Shown here one piece after another: positions 20,090 through 32,022 of a DNA stretch of 64,000 bases. Location of the stretch: NCBI GenBank assembly GCA_946406115.1, contig OX291551.1, forward strand, positions 744,001 through 808,000, given 5' to 3'. Position 1 is the stretch's first letter. Each line of letters opens with the position of its first letter. Below the pieces are notes generated by a model, which worked only from the letters and a program-made list of their open reading frames with translations, made no database searches and was not told the origin of the DNA. The translations under genes were made by a program, and so were the position numbers. Source of the DNA: Apoda limacodes. Its lineage: Eukaryota > Arthropoda > Insecta > Lepidoptera > Limacodidae.

Positions 20090-22695
20090 ATAAAATAAAT
20101 AAAAAATAATAAAAATAAAGTAATTAAAATTTTAATTAAAAAAATATCAGAAGGCTCAGCTCTTGTATAACGTTTGAGTGAAATAATAAAATAATTTCTA
20201 CTAGATTATATCTCATAATTTTGTACCCATTACACCTAAGCTATTAGGGCAATTGAGTTCATTAAAATTGTCATAGCAGTCGTTTTTAATGTGAGGTTCT
20301 AAATTCCATGTACCAGGATTTCATAGAACACTTTAGCTTTTCGGACAAAGTTGATAAAAGAACAAAACGGTACCCCAATTTTCGGAACGAAGAATTCGCG
20401 CTAATAATTTGCTCTACGACAATTGGTCAATATATGGTCAACGCCCACCTGGAGCCTGGGTGGTTTGGGAATTCTCGGCAAAACTACCATACAATTGGGA
20501 ATTATGATCACTATTAGTAATCACAAGAATTTCACTTTGTAATTTTTGCAAAATAAGTAATACCTACTTCTTAGTTTTTTATAGTCGTATTACAAAAAAT
20601 GAAACAACTATAATGTCACGTTCCCGTTTACGCTTGTATTCACACATTCATTTTCAGGTAAATCTTATTAAATAACTTTTTGCCTGTCGATCGTAATCAT
20701 GATTTGTTAAAATGAATAGATGATAAAGAAAACAAACTTAAGCCCCTCGGAGTACCTAGGATAGGATTTTTTTACCTGTGTAGAGTAGACACAGATAACA
20801 GAATACCTACCTACTAACCGCGCCACAAAAAATCATACCTACTTTTAATGACATATCCAGGGATCAACATCACTTTTGAATCGTCGATACAATCTATTTA
20901 ACAACGTGAATTTGTGCCGAAAAGAGCCGGCAAGATTCTTAATTATTATTATTAAAAGTAATTATACAATACTTTGATAATCAACTAACAAGTAGCTATA
21001 CAATCTGTATTGAAGCACATCAGCATTACACTAATTCTATCGCAATGTCTTATCTACAGATGGTACAAAAAAAAACTTTGTATGGCAACACTTTTTAGTT
21101 TAAAACGTAATAGCACAATATGGACAATAGGTCCTGTACCTACATACTACACTCACTTTATCTATCGATCAAAATCTTCATTCAAAAGCCGACGGCACGC
21201 GACTTGACGCGACGTCATTGTTTTCTTTGAATTAAATGAGTGAAATTCGTTATTTAAGTTGTTTTTTTAATAAAATGGGTGAATTTCATTAGCAAATACA
21301 AGATGATTCTGTGTGTTGGAGTCTTTGAAAATAACGATTTCAGTCAAGGGCAAGATATGTATGTAGAGCGTTTTATCAACGGGAGACCATCGCAAGCATC
21401 AAAGGTTTCCGTCATATGATGCCTGCAGAAGCATGTCACTGCGGCTACAAATACTATTATCTGTGCTGCGGCTGTGCTGTGGCTGGCACATGCTACTCTT
21501 ACGGTGTGAAGAAGAGGATAACAGTCGCGTTTAACTTCATAACAGTGGAAATGCTATGAAATGTGTGTTGCGGCGCGTCTCTTTGTTAACAACAATGGAG
21601 GCAACTTTGAATCATTTCTGTAAATGTTACGTACCTACGGGAAGGAAGCAAATGTTTTAAATAGAAGTTAAAATACTCAAAAGTTTTTTTTTGTTTAGTG
21701 TTCAGTTCACTTTGAACCGCTTTTGTGAAAACGTACGTGCGTACGTACCTAGAAAATTTAAAAAATGGGAAGTTAAATAGGGTTTTAATTCAGAGTTTTA
21801 GTAAGTGAAGGTTACTTTGAACCATTTTTGTGAATTAAGATAGTACATAGGTAGTTAATGTTTGAAAAAGAAGATAAGTACAGTGTTAGTGAATATACCT
21901 ATGTCATTGAACCTTTGATAAAACTGAAATTTTTTAATGCAGTGCTTAGTGAAAAAGTTTAGAGAATTAAAGAAGTAAGCTGCTGCTGAATTTTTTTAGT
22001 TAAGTAGGTAGCTTTTAGCCAGCCTGTTTTTATTTCTGCGTTCCGTCGCACAAATTCGCGTTTCTACGCCGAAAAAAGTACCAGGAACACATAAACGACA
22101 GGAGCGTACACGTTGTAGGTAGATAATTGTGTAACTGGAATCGTACGAATTCAAAAGTACTAGATTCTCATAAATTAGCGGGTGGCATATTCTAAAGTTC
22201 ATTAAACTTTATGGTCAAGTCAGAAATGTAAAATTATTTTATAAAATTAGTATGAAAAACTGAAATACCGATTTTCAGCGTGAAAATTTGAATAGTGATT
22301 ACTGAGTAGGTGCACTCTTGCCCCCTTTAGGGATTTGGGGCATTTCCGTTACACTCTGTAAAAGGTAACCCAGGATTCTTATTTAAAAAAAAATATTATT
22401 CGGTGCATATCCGTTCGTTGAAGAACGTCGATGCGGTGACTTATCGTATCCGTCACATCACATCTAAGTATTAAAAATGTGGATAGTCCGATCCGAACGC
22501 GCCGTGCTCGTAATGCTGCTCGGGGTCAGTACCACATCAGTACAAGTAGGTACTCAGTAGTACTTTGCGCCCTCCACGGCATGTTCTCAGGCGCAGAATG
22601 CGTGCGCGTCCCGCCACCCCGTGCCGCCACGCAGCCATGCCGCCCCGCACCGCTATAAACTAAACCTCTACAGTTTGAATATCGCCCGCTGTCCG
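20090..22695. other. Non-coding, AT-rich region
   Basis: No gene is supportable. Short open frames at 20308-20517, 21010-21207 and 21996-22202 have no recognisable domains. At 20862-20936 a stretch with TCACTTTTGAATCGTC and a GAGCCGGCAAGA-type end resembles the SINE-like insertion at 62549-62783, so a fragment of that family is likely. The rest shows no clear structure. Confidence 0.5.
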
Positions 22696-22758
22696 GCCGC
22701 ATGCCGCACGCCGCACGCCGCATGCCGCATGCCGCATGCCGCACGCCGCATGCCGCAT
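22696..22758. repeat. 7-bp minisatellite, GCCGCAY x 9
   Basis: Nine head-to-tail copies of GCCGCAT or GCCGCAC, then GC-rich sequence. The array stands out in an AT-rich neighbourhood and opens a low-complexity frame on the minus strand (22526-22819) that translates to repeats of the type AACGMRR. That frame is not a credible gene. Confidence 0.9.
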
Positions 22759-23759
22759 GCCGCCGCGCGCCCGTCTGTATGTAGCTGTTAAAGCTTTCTG
22801 TCTTTAGGGTATTGACCATTTTTTACCAAAATAACATCTCTTTAGTTTTAAGTGATACCAGTTCGACACACAATTACTCAGATATTTCATAGGGCTAAAG
22901 TTATTGTATAATTAATTCTTCTTACAATCGTTCCGTTGAATTAATTGATTTCGTTGTACACTTGTATCATGGATTGGCGAGCCACAACGGGACGGTAGGC
23001 GGGCGTCTTGGATAGACACAAGGGTGACCCGCTTTTCTGCTTTTTATAGGAAGAGTACCTACCACTCTGCAAGCAAAGCTGGACGTTTCCTAGGGGGTAA
23101 AACCGCGGGGCACATCTTGTAAAAAATAAATTCCAGTATTTAACTTAGGCTACTTGGTCACGACCGATTCGTAAGAGGGGGGGTGGTCGAAGTAAGCTCA
23201 CGCCTCTTCGCAAACAAAAAATTTAACGCGTCGTTATTTCACCATCATTTCACTTTTCTTTGGTGTCATTTTCGTTTAAATAAAGGATGAGGAATTCAGA
23301 TTTCAAGATTTTGTAATGCCTTACCGTACAAAAAAGACCTTTTTTTTAAGTAAACTGAAAGTTAAAAGTACTATTTTTCGGTTTGGTTTCGTGTAACTTA
23401 AAAATTGGCAAGTTAAAACAATAATAAAAAATACTGGGGTATAAGGTTACTATTCTAGTTTATAAAAATATATAATTTATATATACCTAATACATAAATT
23501 GTGTTCAGAGAAATCCGAAATCCTGCCCGGCGTCGCGGTCAAAAGACGCGATAAACTTAAAAGGGAGGTAGGGCTCATCGAGTACTCGATTAAATAAGCC
23601 GCCTGAACAATTAAAGCAGGGCATAGCGAGTACTTGCTCGAATGAGCAGCCTGAACTTGGGAAGTTCATTACAGAAAGCCGAGGCCATAATAACACTAAC
23701 ATTGAATAGTGTTGTGTTGTGAGTAAGGTTCCGAGAGCCAGACCATTATTTATCTAACG
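22759..23759. other. Non-coding; possible LINE 5' sequence near 23500-23759
   Basis: No gene. The core of the 1-kb foldback arm, AACGCGTCGTTATTT, recurs at 23225-23239. Positions 23500-23759 contain ATCCTGCCCGGCGTCG and a second ATCCTGCCCGGTCG at 23769, just before LINE A endonuclease coding begins. This part may be LINE A 5' sequence, but no other copy here extends far enough to confirm it. Confidence 0.4.
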
Positions 23760-24840
23760 GTCACGCAGATATCCTGCCCGGTCGATAAATCATACCTTCA
23801 TTATCCCGGCTACAAACTCTAGCACAATTTTGCCGGTGTATGTATGTTCGTCCGGGAGGATATCTGCTGTCGCCGCCTTCATAGCCTTGAAGACAGGGAC
23901 ATGTCGAAATTGTGGGTGCGCGTAGATCACGGTGGCATTTCGTATCTATGAGTGCCTATACAGGTCTTATAGCGGTGACACAGACGTAGCTCGACTCTTC
24001 ACGCACCTGAGATTAACGACTGACAAAGTTCTAGAGCAATATCTCACAGCAGAACTAGTTATTTTAGGAGACTTCAACGCCTACCATCGTGAGTGGCTCA
24101 GTTATCAAACCAATAACTACGCAGCAATATCTGCTCATGAATTTGCTCTGACCTATGGATTCTCTAAGCTGGTACTTTATCCAACGAGAATACCAGATAT
24201 ATAGAGGACAATACGAGCTCCTTACTGGACCTTCTGCTGACGACGCGTACGGACGGATATTCCGTCTCAGTGGATGCGCCTCTAGAGCATTGGGATCTTT
24301 GGTGTTGACATCTCTAGCGATGTTCAGTTCCAAGATCATTTGCAAGACAAGGTGAAGCTGGCGTCCAAACAACTAGATGTACTCAACAGAACGAGGCAGT
24401 AGTTCACGTCTGGGCAGAAGTTGCTGCTTTACAAGTCGCAAGTTTGGCCTCATGTGCAGTACTGCTGCCATCTCTGGGCGAGTGCATCCAGATACCAGTT
24501 TGGCCCTTTTGACTCGGTTCAACGACGAGCTGGTGAGAATTGTCGACGATACCAACTCACTTGCGGTATCGAGTCCTTAAGTCTGAGAAGAGACTTTGGG
24601 ACTCTCTGTGTGTGTTGTACAATGGGTTGTGTTCTGAGGAATTGCTCGAAATGATGCCAACGGCTACTTTTGACCATCGCATCGCTCGCCATCGGCAAGG
24701 AATTCATTATCACACTTTAGAACCGAAATGTTGGGTTGTGGAATGAGCTCCCTGCTAAGGTTTTCTCCAAGGACTACAGTATGGGGTTCTTCAAGAAAGA
24801 AGTTATTAGATTTCTGAAGGGTCGGCAACGCACGAGTGAT
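23760..24840 (+). pseudogene. LINE A copy 2: endonuclease fused to C-terminal part
   Basis: The endonuclease is read from about 23790: FAGVCMFVREDICCRRLHSL and DRDMSKLWVRVDHGGIS, then LVILGDFNAYHREWL (24055; GDFN is the endonuclease motif) and YPTRIPDI followed by a stop caused by an extra AT. Near 24285 the sequence jumps past the whole RT to DVQFQDHL, KLLLYKSQVWPHVQYCCHL (24419) and SLRRDF. Another deletion near 24730 removes part of the tail before the segment corresponding to FFKKEVIRFLKGRQ (24788). The frame is broken repeatedly. It is the most 5' LINE A sequence in the window. Confidence 0.8.
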
Positions 24841-25189
24841 ACGGCGGTCAGAAGACCTAATGAAACGGCTGACCGCCGGCCGTTCGCCGGTTAGACGGGT
24901 TTCCAAACTCAGGGCTTGCCTAATCTCTGCGTGGGAGGCTGAACCGCCAACCTGTGTAAAGTCTCTGAAGTAATAGTTATGCCGGAGAAGGAGACCGGAG
25001 TGCACACTTGGCTACTACAACAGAGGGGGATCAGGGGCCCTTCCGCCCGCCAAGCATGCAACCGCATCATCTGTGCCAAACTTCGGCAGTTCTAGTACCG
25101 CACCTTTTGTCCTCTAAGCTGTCTGTGCAGTGAATCCACATCTTTAGTCTAAGAAACTTTTTTAAAAATGAGCAAAAGATTCTAGAGCA
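24841..25189. other. GC-richer spacer with 9-bp inverted repeat
   Basis: About 350 bp lie between two LINE A copies. GGCGGTCAG (24843-24851) pairs perfectly with CTGACCGCC (24869-24877), giving a strong hairpin. The rest has no coding signal. The origin is unknown; it could be a foreign repeat picked up with the duplication that produced the following LINE A piece. Confidence 0.45.
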
Positions 25190-25675
25190 AGTTCTAGAGC
25201 AATATCTCACAGCAGAACTAGTTATTTTAGGAGACTTCAACGCCTACCATCGTGAGTGGCTCAGTTATCAAACCAATAACTACGCAGCAATATCTGCTCA
25301 TGAATTTCTCTGACCTATGGATTCTCTAAGCTGGTACTTTATCCAACGAGAATACCAGATATATAGAGGACTATACGAGCTCCTTACTGGACCTTCTGCT
25401 GACTACGCGTCCGGACGGATATTCCGTCTCAGTGGATGCGCCTCTTGGCTCCTCGAACCACTGACTCGTTCGGACTCAAATGTCATGCACACAACCTTAT
25501 CCATCTGGGCCAACTAATTGACGTCATGTGTGGCACTATAAGTCGGCAGACTGGGATGGATTGCGAGATTTTTATGCATCGTACCCGTGGAGGCAGCTCT
25601 GCTTTAGCTTAGAAGATCCTGACGTCTGCGCAGCCGCAGTCACTGATACAATCCTCGCTGGCATGGAATGTTTTA
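25190..25675 (+). pseudogene. LINE A copy 3: endonuclease fragment, duplicate of 24.03-24.29 kb
   Basis: From about 25196 to 25446 this is almost identical to 24036-24286, including the same ATATATAG lesion after IPDI that the 41-kb copy lacks. It then continues with the end of the endonuclease and linker (WHYKSADWDGLRDFYASYPW at 25528; DPDVCAAAVTDTILAGMECF at 25618). A one-base deletion sits near 25309. Shared private damage means the two copies come from a DNA duplication, not two retrotranspositions. Confidence 0.85.
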
Positions 25676-25689
25676 AAATGGCTTCACAT

Positions 25690-26130
25690 AAGAGATCGAA
25701 GAAATCTTTGACTACTCTGTCTCCTTTACTGTAATCTTTTTGACCCTAAAACACCCATTTATCTCAAAACTAATTTTCATTTTCTTTCCGATACCCATGA
25801 AAAACATCTTCGCTTATTACTTAGTACCCCACTACATCGTAGTCGCTTTTTGAATAATTCTTTTGCTATTGCAGCTGTTAGACTTTGGAACAATCTTCCT
25901 GAGTCTATCAAAATGGCTACATCACGCGATTCCTTCAAACGGCTTGCTCGAAATCACTTCCTTTATCCTCATCATAACTTTTCTGCCTAATTATTTAGTA
26001 CAATCTGTAACACTTGTTCTTTTGAAATCGTTTCCCCGATTCGTCTGACATTTCGTATAATATTTATTATCATCCTGTTACACTAAAATTTATGTATGTA
26101 TTTGTATAGATATATGTATGATATGTAGTT
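25690..26130 (+). pseudogene. C-terminal end and 3' UTR of another LINE
   Basis: From about 25740 the frame reads FDPKTPIYLKTNFHFLSDTH, then SRFLNNSFAIAAVRLWNNLP and ESIKMATSRDSFKRLARNH, with a stop at 25988. The AAVRLWNNLP...FK pattern is the characteristic C-terminus of many Jockey/CR1-type LINE ORF2 proteins. It is not LINE A, whose end differs. Only this last ~80 codons remain. About 140 bp of 3' UTR-like AT-rich sequence follow before the next LINE A copy. Confidence 0.65.
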
Positions 26131-26144
26131 GTATATGTGTACGT

Positions 26145-28280
26145 TTAAATTAAATGCTGCCTCTAAGTTCAGTAAGAAAGCAGCTGCCAGAGCTAAATTC
26201 CAATTCAGCGGCAAAATAGGTGGGCGACTTGCAAACTATCCATCTGGGAGTCGTGTTTTCTGGTCGCTTGTTAAAGCTGCCGAGGGGAACTTCTGCCAGT
26301 CGTTGTTACCACCACTGCAAAAGATTGGGGCCCATAATGCAAAAAAAAACCAATTTATTGGGCAGCCTCTTTGCCTCCGACTCGTATATGAACGACGAAG
26401 GCGCTGTACTATGGTAATATATAGTTAATAATAAATAAATATACCGTGGTGTTAAGACCATGCCGGAAAACTCCATAACACACGATGTCCGGCGAGTGCT
26501 GCTATCTGTAGTCGTTTATAAGTCGAGTGGGCCAGACGGTATACCAGCAATGCTTAAGCAGTGTGGTCCTGAGTTATGTGCTGTACTCACGCGCCTCTTC
26601 GCGCTTTCCTACGATAATAGTCAATTTTCGTCTACATGCAAGACTGCGAATTTGCACCCGGTGCCCAAAAAGGGCGATAGATCAGACCTATCGAATTACA
26701 GGCCTATTGCTATTACCTCTCTCCTCTCCATGGTCATGAAACTTGTGATCAACACACAGCTTCTAAGATAAGAAAAACACGACCTGGACAGCGACCATCA
26801 ATATGACTTTCGCCACGGTTGCTTGACTGGTGACCTTCTAGTGTATCTTGTACACCGATTAGCACTAGCCATTGAGAGTCAGGGGGAGGCATTGGCATGT
26901 AGCGAAAGCGTTCGATTAGTTCTGGCAACGGGGTCTTCTATCGAAGTTGCCATCTTACGGAGTGCCCGAGGGCTTGTGCAAATGGGTGGCTAGCTTTTTG
27001 TCCGGCAGACGCATACGAGCCGTAGTTCACGATAGTTGCTCTGATAGCATGGACATTAATGCTGCAAGGCTCTGTGCTGTCTCCTACGCTTTTTCTACTG
27101 CATATCAATGACTCACTTACCGTATCGAGCCCTTAAGGCTAAGGAGAAACTTTGCCTCCCTGTGTGTATTCTACTGCTTGTATAATGGGTTGTGTTCTGA
27201 CAAATTGTTTGAAATGATGCCCACAGCTACTTTCTACCATCGCTCCCTGCCAAGGTGTTTTTTTTTTTTTTTTTTAATACCACTAAGGTGGCAAACAAGC
27301 CTACGGTCCGCCTGATGGTAAGCGGTCACCGTAGCCTATGGACGCTTGCAACACTAGGGGCATCACTCGCGCGTTGCCGACCTTTCAGAAATCTAATAAC
27401 TTCTTTTTTGAAGAACCCCATACTGTAGTCCTTAGAAAAAACCTTGGCAGGGAGCTCATTCCACAACCCAAGGGTTCGCGGGAGGAAGTTTCTCTGAAAC
27501 CGCACTGTACGCGACCATTTTGGTTCCAAAGTGTGAGAATGAATTCCCTGTCGATGGCGAGCGGTGCGATGGTAGAAAGTAGCCGTGGGCATCATTTCGA
27601 ACAATTCCTCAGAACACAATCCATTGTACAAGCGGTAGAACACACACAGGGAGGCAAAGTCTCTCCTCAGACTTAAGGGCTCGATACCGCAAGTGAGTTT
27701 GGGATCGTCGACAATTCTCACAGCCCGTCGTTGAACCGAGTCAAAAGGGCCAAGCTGGTATCCGGGTGCACCCGCCCAGAGATGGCAGCAGTACTCCATA
27801 TGGGGCCGGACTTGCGACTTGTAAAGTAGCAACCTTTGCCCCGACGTGAAGTACTGCTTCGCTCTGTTGAGTACACCAAGTTTTTTGGACGCCAGCTTTA
27901 CCTTGTCTAGCAAATGATCTCGGAACTGAACATCGCTGGAGATGTCAACGCCAAGGACCCCAATGCTCTTGGAGATGGAGAGGGGAGTGTTCTGGAATTG
28001 TGGGACTACAGTGAATGGGGTTTTCTTAGCGGTGAACGCGCAGACTTGTGTCTTTGAAGGGTTGAATCGGACCAAGTTTTCCCGCCCCCAGTCAGAGACC
28101 TTGGACAGACCGATCTCGATCGATTTCTCCAACGACTACTATATGGGGTTCTTCAAGAAAGAAGTTATGAGATTTCTGAACGGGTGACAACGCACGCGTC
28201 ATACCCTTGGTGTTGCAAGCGTCCATAGGCGACGGTGACCGCTTACCATCAGGTAGACCGTAAGCTTGAAAAAGGAAGTT
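26145..28280 (+). pseudogene. LINE A copy 4, interrupted by an inverted LINE A insertion
   Basis: The left part, 26145-27257, holds AASKFSKKAAARAKFQFSGK, KSSGPDGIPAMLKQCGPELC (26521), PVPKKGDRSDLSNYRPIAI (26660) and degenerate downstream RT pieces, then the C-terminal words up to CTCCCTGCCAAGG (27243-27255). After the inserted inverse copy (27258 to about 28122) the same element resumes at TTTCTCCAACGAC and runs through FFKKEV to its 3' UTR (CGGTGACCGCTTACCATCAG, 28234). The match of the two halves to the uninterrupted order in other copies shows one host element split by one insertion. Many stops and small deletions make it non-functional. Confidence 0.8.
27258..28126 (-). mobile_element. 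LINE A copy 5 inserted in LINE A copy 4
   Basis: A 5'-truncated minus-strand LINE A: the poly(A) tail appears as a T-run at 27258-27275. The 3' UTR and a 268-codon open frame (28132 to 27326) follow. It covers the RT end and C-terminal domain: DWGRENLVRFNPSKTQVCAF, LGVDISSDVQFRDHLLDKVK, RLLLYKSQVRPHMEYCCHL, EPLSLRRDFASLCVFYRL and NELPAKVFSKDYSMGFFKKE. The frame is unbroken to its TGA, so this is among the youngest copies. The target is the TTTTC stretch of the host copy; the short duplication is merged with the T-run. Confidence 0.85.
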
Positions 28281-28589
28281 AAGTGGTAAAATTTGACAAA
28301 TTCCTACTGTGGTTAATTTTATATTAGAATTTTACAATATTTTAACATAGTAAATAATAATAAAACTTAAACATCGTTGATATATTTTTGAATAGACTAT
28401 AGTATTATAGAAGTAGGAATGACTTGGCTGTGGCACTAAAAAATCTGTAGTTCGACAATATTTCTTTACTCTCTAGAGTGTTCCACTTCAAGGTGTAGGA
28501 GTATGTATTTTTTTCTCTTTCTGTATTTTTTTAGGATGATTTATATCAATTTATTTATATGTATGTCTGTATATTTAATACGTATGTAA

Positions 28590-28730
28590 GTGTATAGCAG
28601 TGAATGTGCAGACTTGTGACTTCGTGGGGTTGAATTGAACCAAGTTTTTCTGCCTCCAGTTTAACTTGAACAGAGTGGTCACAATGGTATTTGCACGGCC
28701 CGTATGGTAACCGTCTCCGATACATACATA
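28590..28730 (-). pseudogene. LINE A fragment
   Basis: The stretch GTGAATGTGCAGACTTGTGA (28601) and GTTGAATTGAACCAAG (28630) aligns with 28031-28080 of copy 5, and TTTGCACGGCCCGTATGG (about 28690) aligns with 58603-58620. It is thus a diverged minus-strand LINE A piece of about 140 bp from the RT region near YADD and downstream. It contains an internal deletion. Confidence 0.6.
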
Positions 28731-29886
28731 CATCTTCATACATCTTCATTTGTATCTCGGGAGTTACCCCGTCACAGAATTGAGGACTTTAATTGCTTCA
28801 CTTGGTGTGTCCCCTATGCAATTGGAATAAAATTAGGCAATTATAATATTATTTCAATTTTGTTTTTTATTTAATTCAACTACATATTTACATTGTAAAG
28901 CTTATTTTTTAAGTGTTTCAATACAAAATATGTATTTATTTGTTGACTATTATAATATATTTCGTTTGTAGTTTTAGAAAGAATAATAACTATTGGATGC
29001 TGGCAGTAAGCGAGTAGGTATTGTAATAGTAAGCGAGTAGGTATTGTAATTAGTTTGTAAAATGAATTCTCGCTTATTTCTTTTGACAATTCAAAAGTGT
29101 TCTTAGAAACCCATTTCAATAAAAAGATTTGGAAATCTGAAATTTTGAATTTTGATTGACCTTGCTCGCTCGCTCGCTGCTGTTCGAAGTAAAATGAAAA
29201 TACGAGGTGTTTTATATTTTCTTCTGGAAATATTTGTAACATAAGTATGTATAAAATGTATGTTTTCGAGAATCTTTAATATAACCATAGTAAAATTACA
29301 AAACTTAAACACACGGCATAGACGATAATCTTAAAGCCCCTGAGAGTCATTATTCAATTTACCTTTAGCTGCATCTGTTTTTGATTTTGTATTTTTTCTC
29401 TGCTCGCGTTCAACCGAAAGATCGAACAACGTCGTCATGCGGACAAAGGATCGAACAACGTCGTAAATTAGAACTTATTCAATAAGAGAGTTCTGTGAAT
29501 ATAAAATAACAATTAGCTCTGAAAGTACAAAATAACAATGTAGTATGAGTGATGTACCACAGAAGCGAGTGGCAGAAAACACTAATAAACAGTACAGAGT
29601 ATAAGAACAACAATCCTTGTGAAGTATCCTGGCTGCAGCTTACCTCCGCGCGCCGCCGCCGGTGCTGATAATCTAGTTTAATTTATTTATTGAAGCCTGC
29701 GGGCCCGGGCACGCTCGCGGCCCCACGCCGTTTATTACTACGCGAAACACAAAATAAAATAAGTATGTTAGTAGGTACATACCTACTATAAAACAACACG
29801 TATAACCACGTTGCTATTATCTCACATCAATATCATAAGGAGGTAACACTTGTTTGGACGTATGTAGGGGGTAATTTATATAACTA
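28731..29886. other. Non-coding spacer
   Basis: AT-rich, with no gene. A 22-bp unit, AGTAAGCGAGTAGGTATTGTAA, occurs twice in tandem at 29006-29050. A second short duplication, GATCGAACAACGTCGT, lies at 29419 and 29450. A GC-rich patch of about 100 bp lies at 29635-29740. Open frames at 28880-29312 (minus) are low-complexity and unrecognised. Confidence 0.5.
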
Positions 29887-32022
29887 ATGAATGTCATAGC
29901 GAAGGCTGCTGGAAGACGCTGGATGCAGGCCGCTTACAACCTTAGGAAATACAGTAAAATTATCCCTATATTTAAATCAGGTAGTACTACTGACCTCTCT
30001 AACTTTAGACCTATCTCTATACTACCTGTTTTCAGTAAAATCTTTGAAAATCTGATCTTAAATCAAATGAGTAGTCATTTTACTTCACAACTGACTTGCA
30101 AACAGTTTGGGTTCACAAAAGGTCGGTCAACAACCGACGCTGGCGTTGAGCTTATTCAGCACATATTTGATGCATGAGAGGATTCAATGGATGCCTTGGG
30201 TGTTTTTTGTGATCTATCCGAGGCATTTGATTGCGTCCAACATGAAACCCTAATTAGGAAATACTATGATATTAGGGGTACTGCACTTAAACTCATTAAC
30301 TCGTACCTGGACAATAGGATTCAGTCAGTTGATATAAATGGGAAGCGCGCCCTGGATCTAAAATTAAAATGGGCGTTCCACAGGGCTCCATTCTAGGGCC
30401 CATTAATATTAACTTCTCTTGAAAAGTTATTGGAATAGGTCCGAAAATCGAAAAATTAAATTTTGTTTTTTCTTTACGTTTCAAGACTTGGAGAATCATT
30501 TGCAATCTTTTTTAGAGTGATGTCTGTGTGTGCGTGTGTGTGTGAGTGTGTACGTATGTATGTATGTAGACATATTTTGGCTTTCGATTCCTCAATAACT
30601 ACTGGACCGAATCGCTCTGATGACATATCAATCAATACGCCACGTCATGACTTAGATCTGAAAGGAGTCTGAAATAAATCGGTCCAGCGGTTCGTTTTTT
30701 ATCCGTAAAAAACTGACTCTTTTATGCACGCAACATAAATTTCATGTATAATTTCATGTATCGAAGGGTAGTAAACGGTTTTCGAATCTTTTATCAGTTT
30801 TTTAAAATTCAAAATGGCGGACCCAATATGACGTAATTTTTTTTTTTGTAAAAGATTTTTTCTCAAGAGAAGTTGCATGTACGGTACTTGCTGCCGAACC
30901 AATTTTTTCTTATATACATTAATGATCTGCCGGAGGTCGTTAAAAACAATCAAGAAATAGTGTTGTTCGCAGATGACACATCACTTTTGTTTAGAGTTAA
31001 AAGACGCCAAATAGTTCTAGATAATGTAAACAACTGTCTCTCTAAAGTTGTCCACTGGTTCAATATGAATAATTTGCTTTTAAACAGTAAGAAAACTAAA
31101 TGTATTAAATTCTTAACGCCAAATGTTAGTCAAGTAAGAACCAGTGTACTTATAAGTGGGGAGCAATTGGATGTTGTAGATATGCGCTGTATTCTTAGGC
31201 ATTACTTTAGATGCAAAACTTCAATGGGGCCCACACATAGCTAGATTGGCGAATAGACTTAGTTCTGCAACGTTTGCGATTAAAAAGATTCGTGAACTTG
31301 CAGACGAAGCCACAGCCCGGCTAGTATATTTTAGTTACTTTCATAGCGTGATGTCCTATGGTATCTTATAATAGGGACACGCAGCTGATATACAGACAAT
31401 ATTTGTACTGCAGAAGAGGTCTATTCGAGCAATATACAATTTATCTAACAGACACTCTTTAAGGGATAAATTTAAAGAGATCAATATACTAACTTTACCT
31501 GGTCAATATATATTTGATAATTTAATGTATGTTCATAAGAATATTAACATTTTTTTAAAAAATAGTGATGTTCATAATCGAAATACAAGAAATAGACACA
31601 AACTGGCTCTGATCCATACAAGGCTTGAAAAAATTAATAAATCATTTAAAGGACAATGTGTCCAAATCCCTGCAGAAGTATGTAAACTGAATTTAAAAAA
31701 GTTTAAAATTTTTGTTAAACAGAAACTTATCAAAAGAGCTTACTATTCAATTAAAGACTATCTTATAGATAAAAACGTATGGGAATAACTAAAATGTTGT
31801 TATCATAGTACTTATATTTGGAAATGTACAAATTCTTATAATTAAAAGTGAAAAGAGCGACAGCTGGAGAGTTTCTTTCGCCGTTTTTTCTCCCCAGAAC
31901 GCCATCTTGATTCCGAAACGGTAGTAGTTTATGAATTCCTTGCATATTATACTGACGTCAAAAAAGTGATATTGTATCCTATTTTTTAGAAATATCCTAT
32001 TTGAATTTGAATTTTGAATTTT
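29887..32022 (+). pseudogene. Jockey/CR1-superfamily LINE ORF2, RT to 3' end
   Basis: The first 45 bp (AAGRRWMQAA) look like the C-terminal coding end of an RTE element. From about 29935 a different LINE's RT reads YSKIIPIFKSGSTTDLSNFR, KQFGFTKGRSTTDAGVELIQ and LGVFCDLSEAFDCVQHETLI (30196). The RT is split after ILGP by an insertion at about 30405-30899, and resumes with FFLIYINDLPEVVKNNQE and the catalytic FADD (about 30969). The thumb and C-terminus follow with frameshifts (LDAKLQWGPHIARLANRLSS about 31210) to the stop at 31786. A 3' UTR ends at a TTTGAA-rich tail near 32000-32022. It is 5'-truncated and defective. Confidence 0.75.
30411..30874. mobile_element. MITE-like insertion with terminal inverted repeats
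   Basis: AACTTCTCTTGA (30411-30422) is exactly inverted at 30863-30874, and similarity extends a few bases inward. The 464-bp unit interrupts the LINE RT within the conserved LGP...FLIYIND stretch. About 25 extra bases (30875-30899) lie between the right arm and the resumption of RT, so the true right border may be further out. No clean target-site duplication is visible. The interior contains a GT-rich run (30525-30550) and no ORF. Superfamily not determined. Confidence 0.55.

Noticed and set aside
22526..22819. 97-codon open frame over the GC-rich minisatellite (minus)
   Set aside because: Its translation is a direct consequence of the 7-bp repeat, with no domain.
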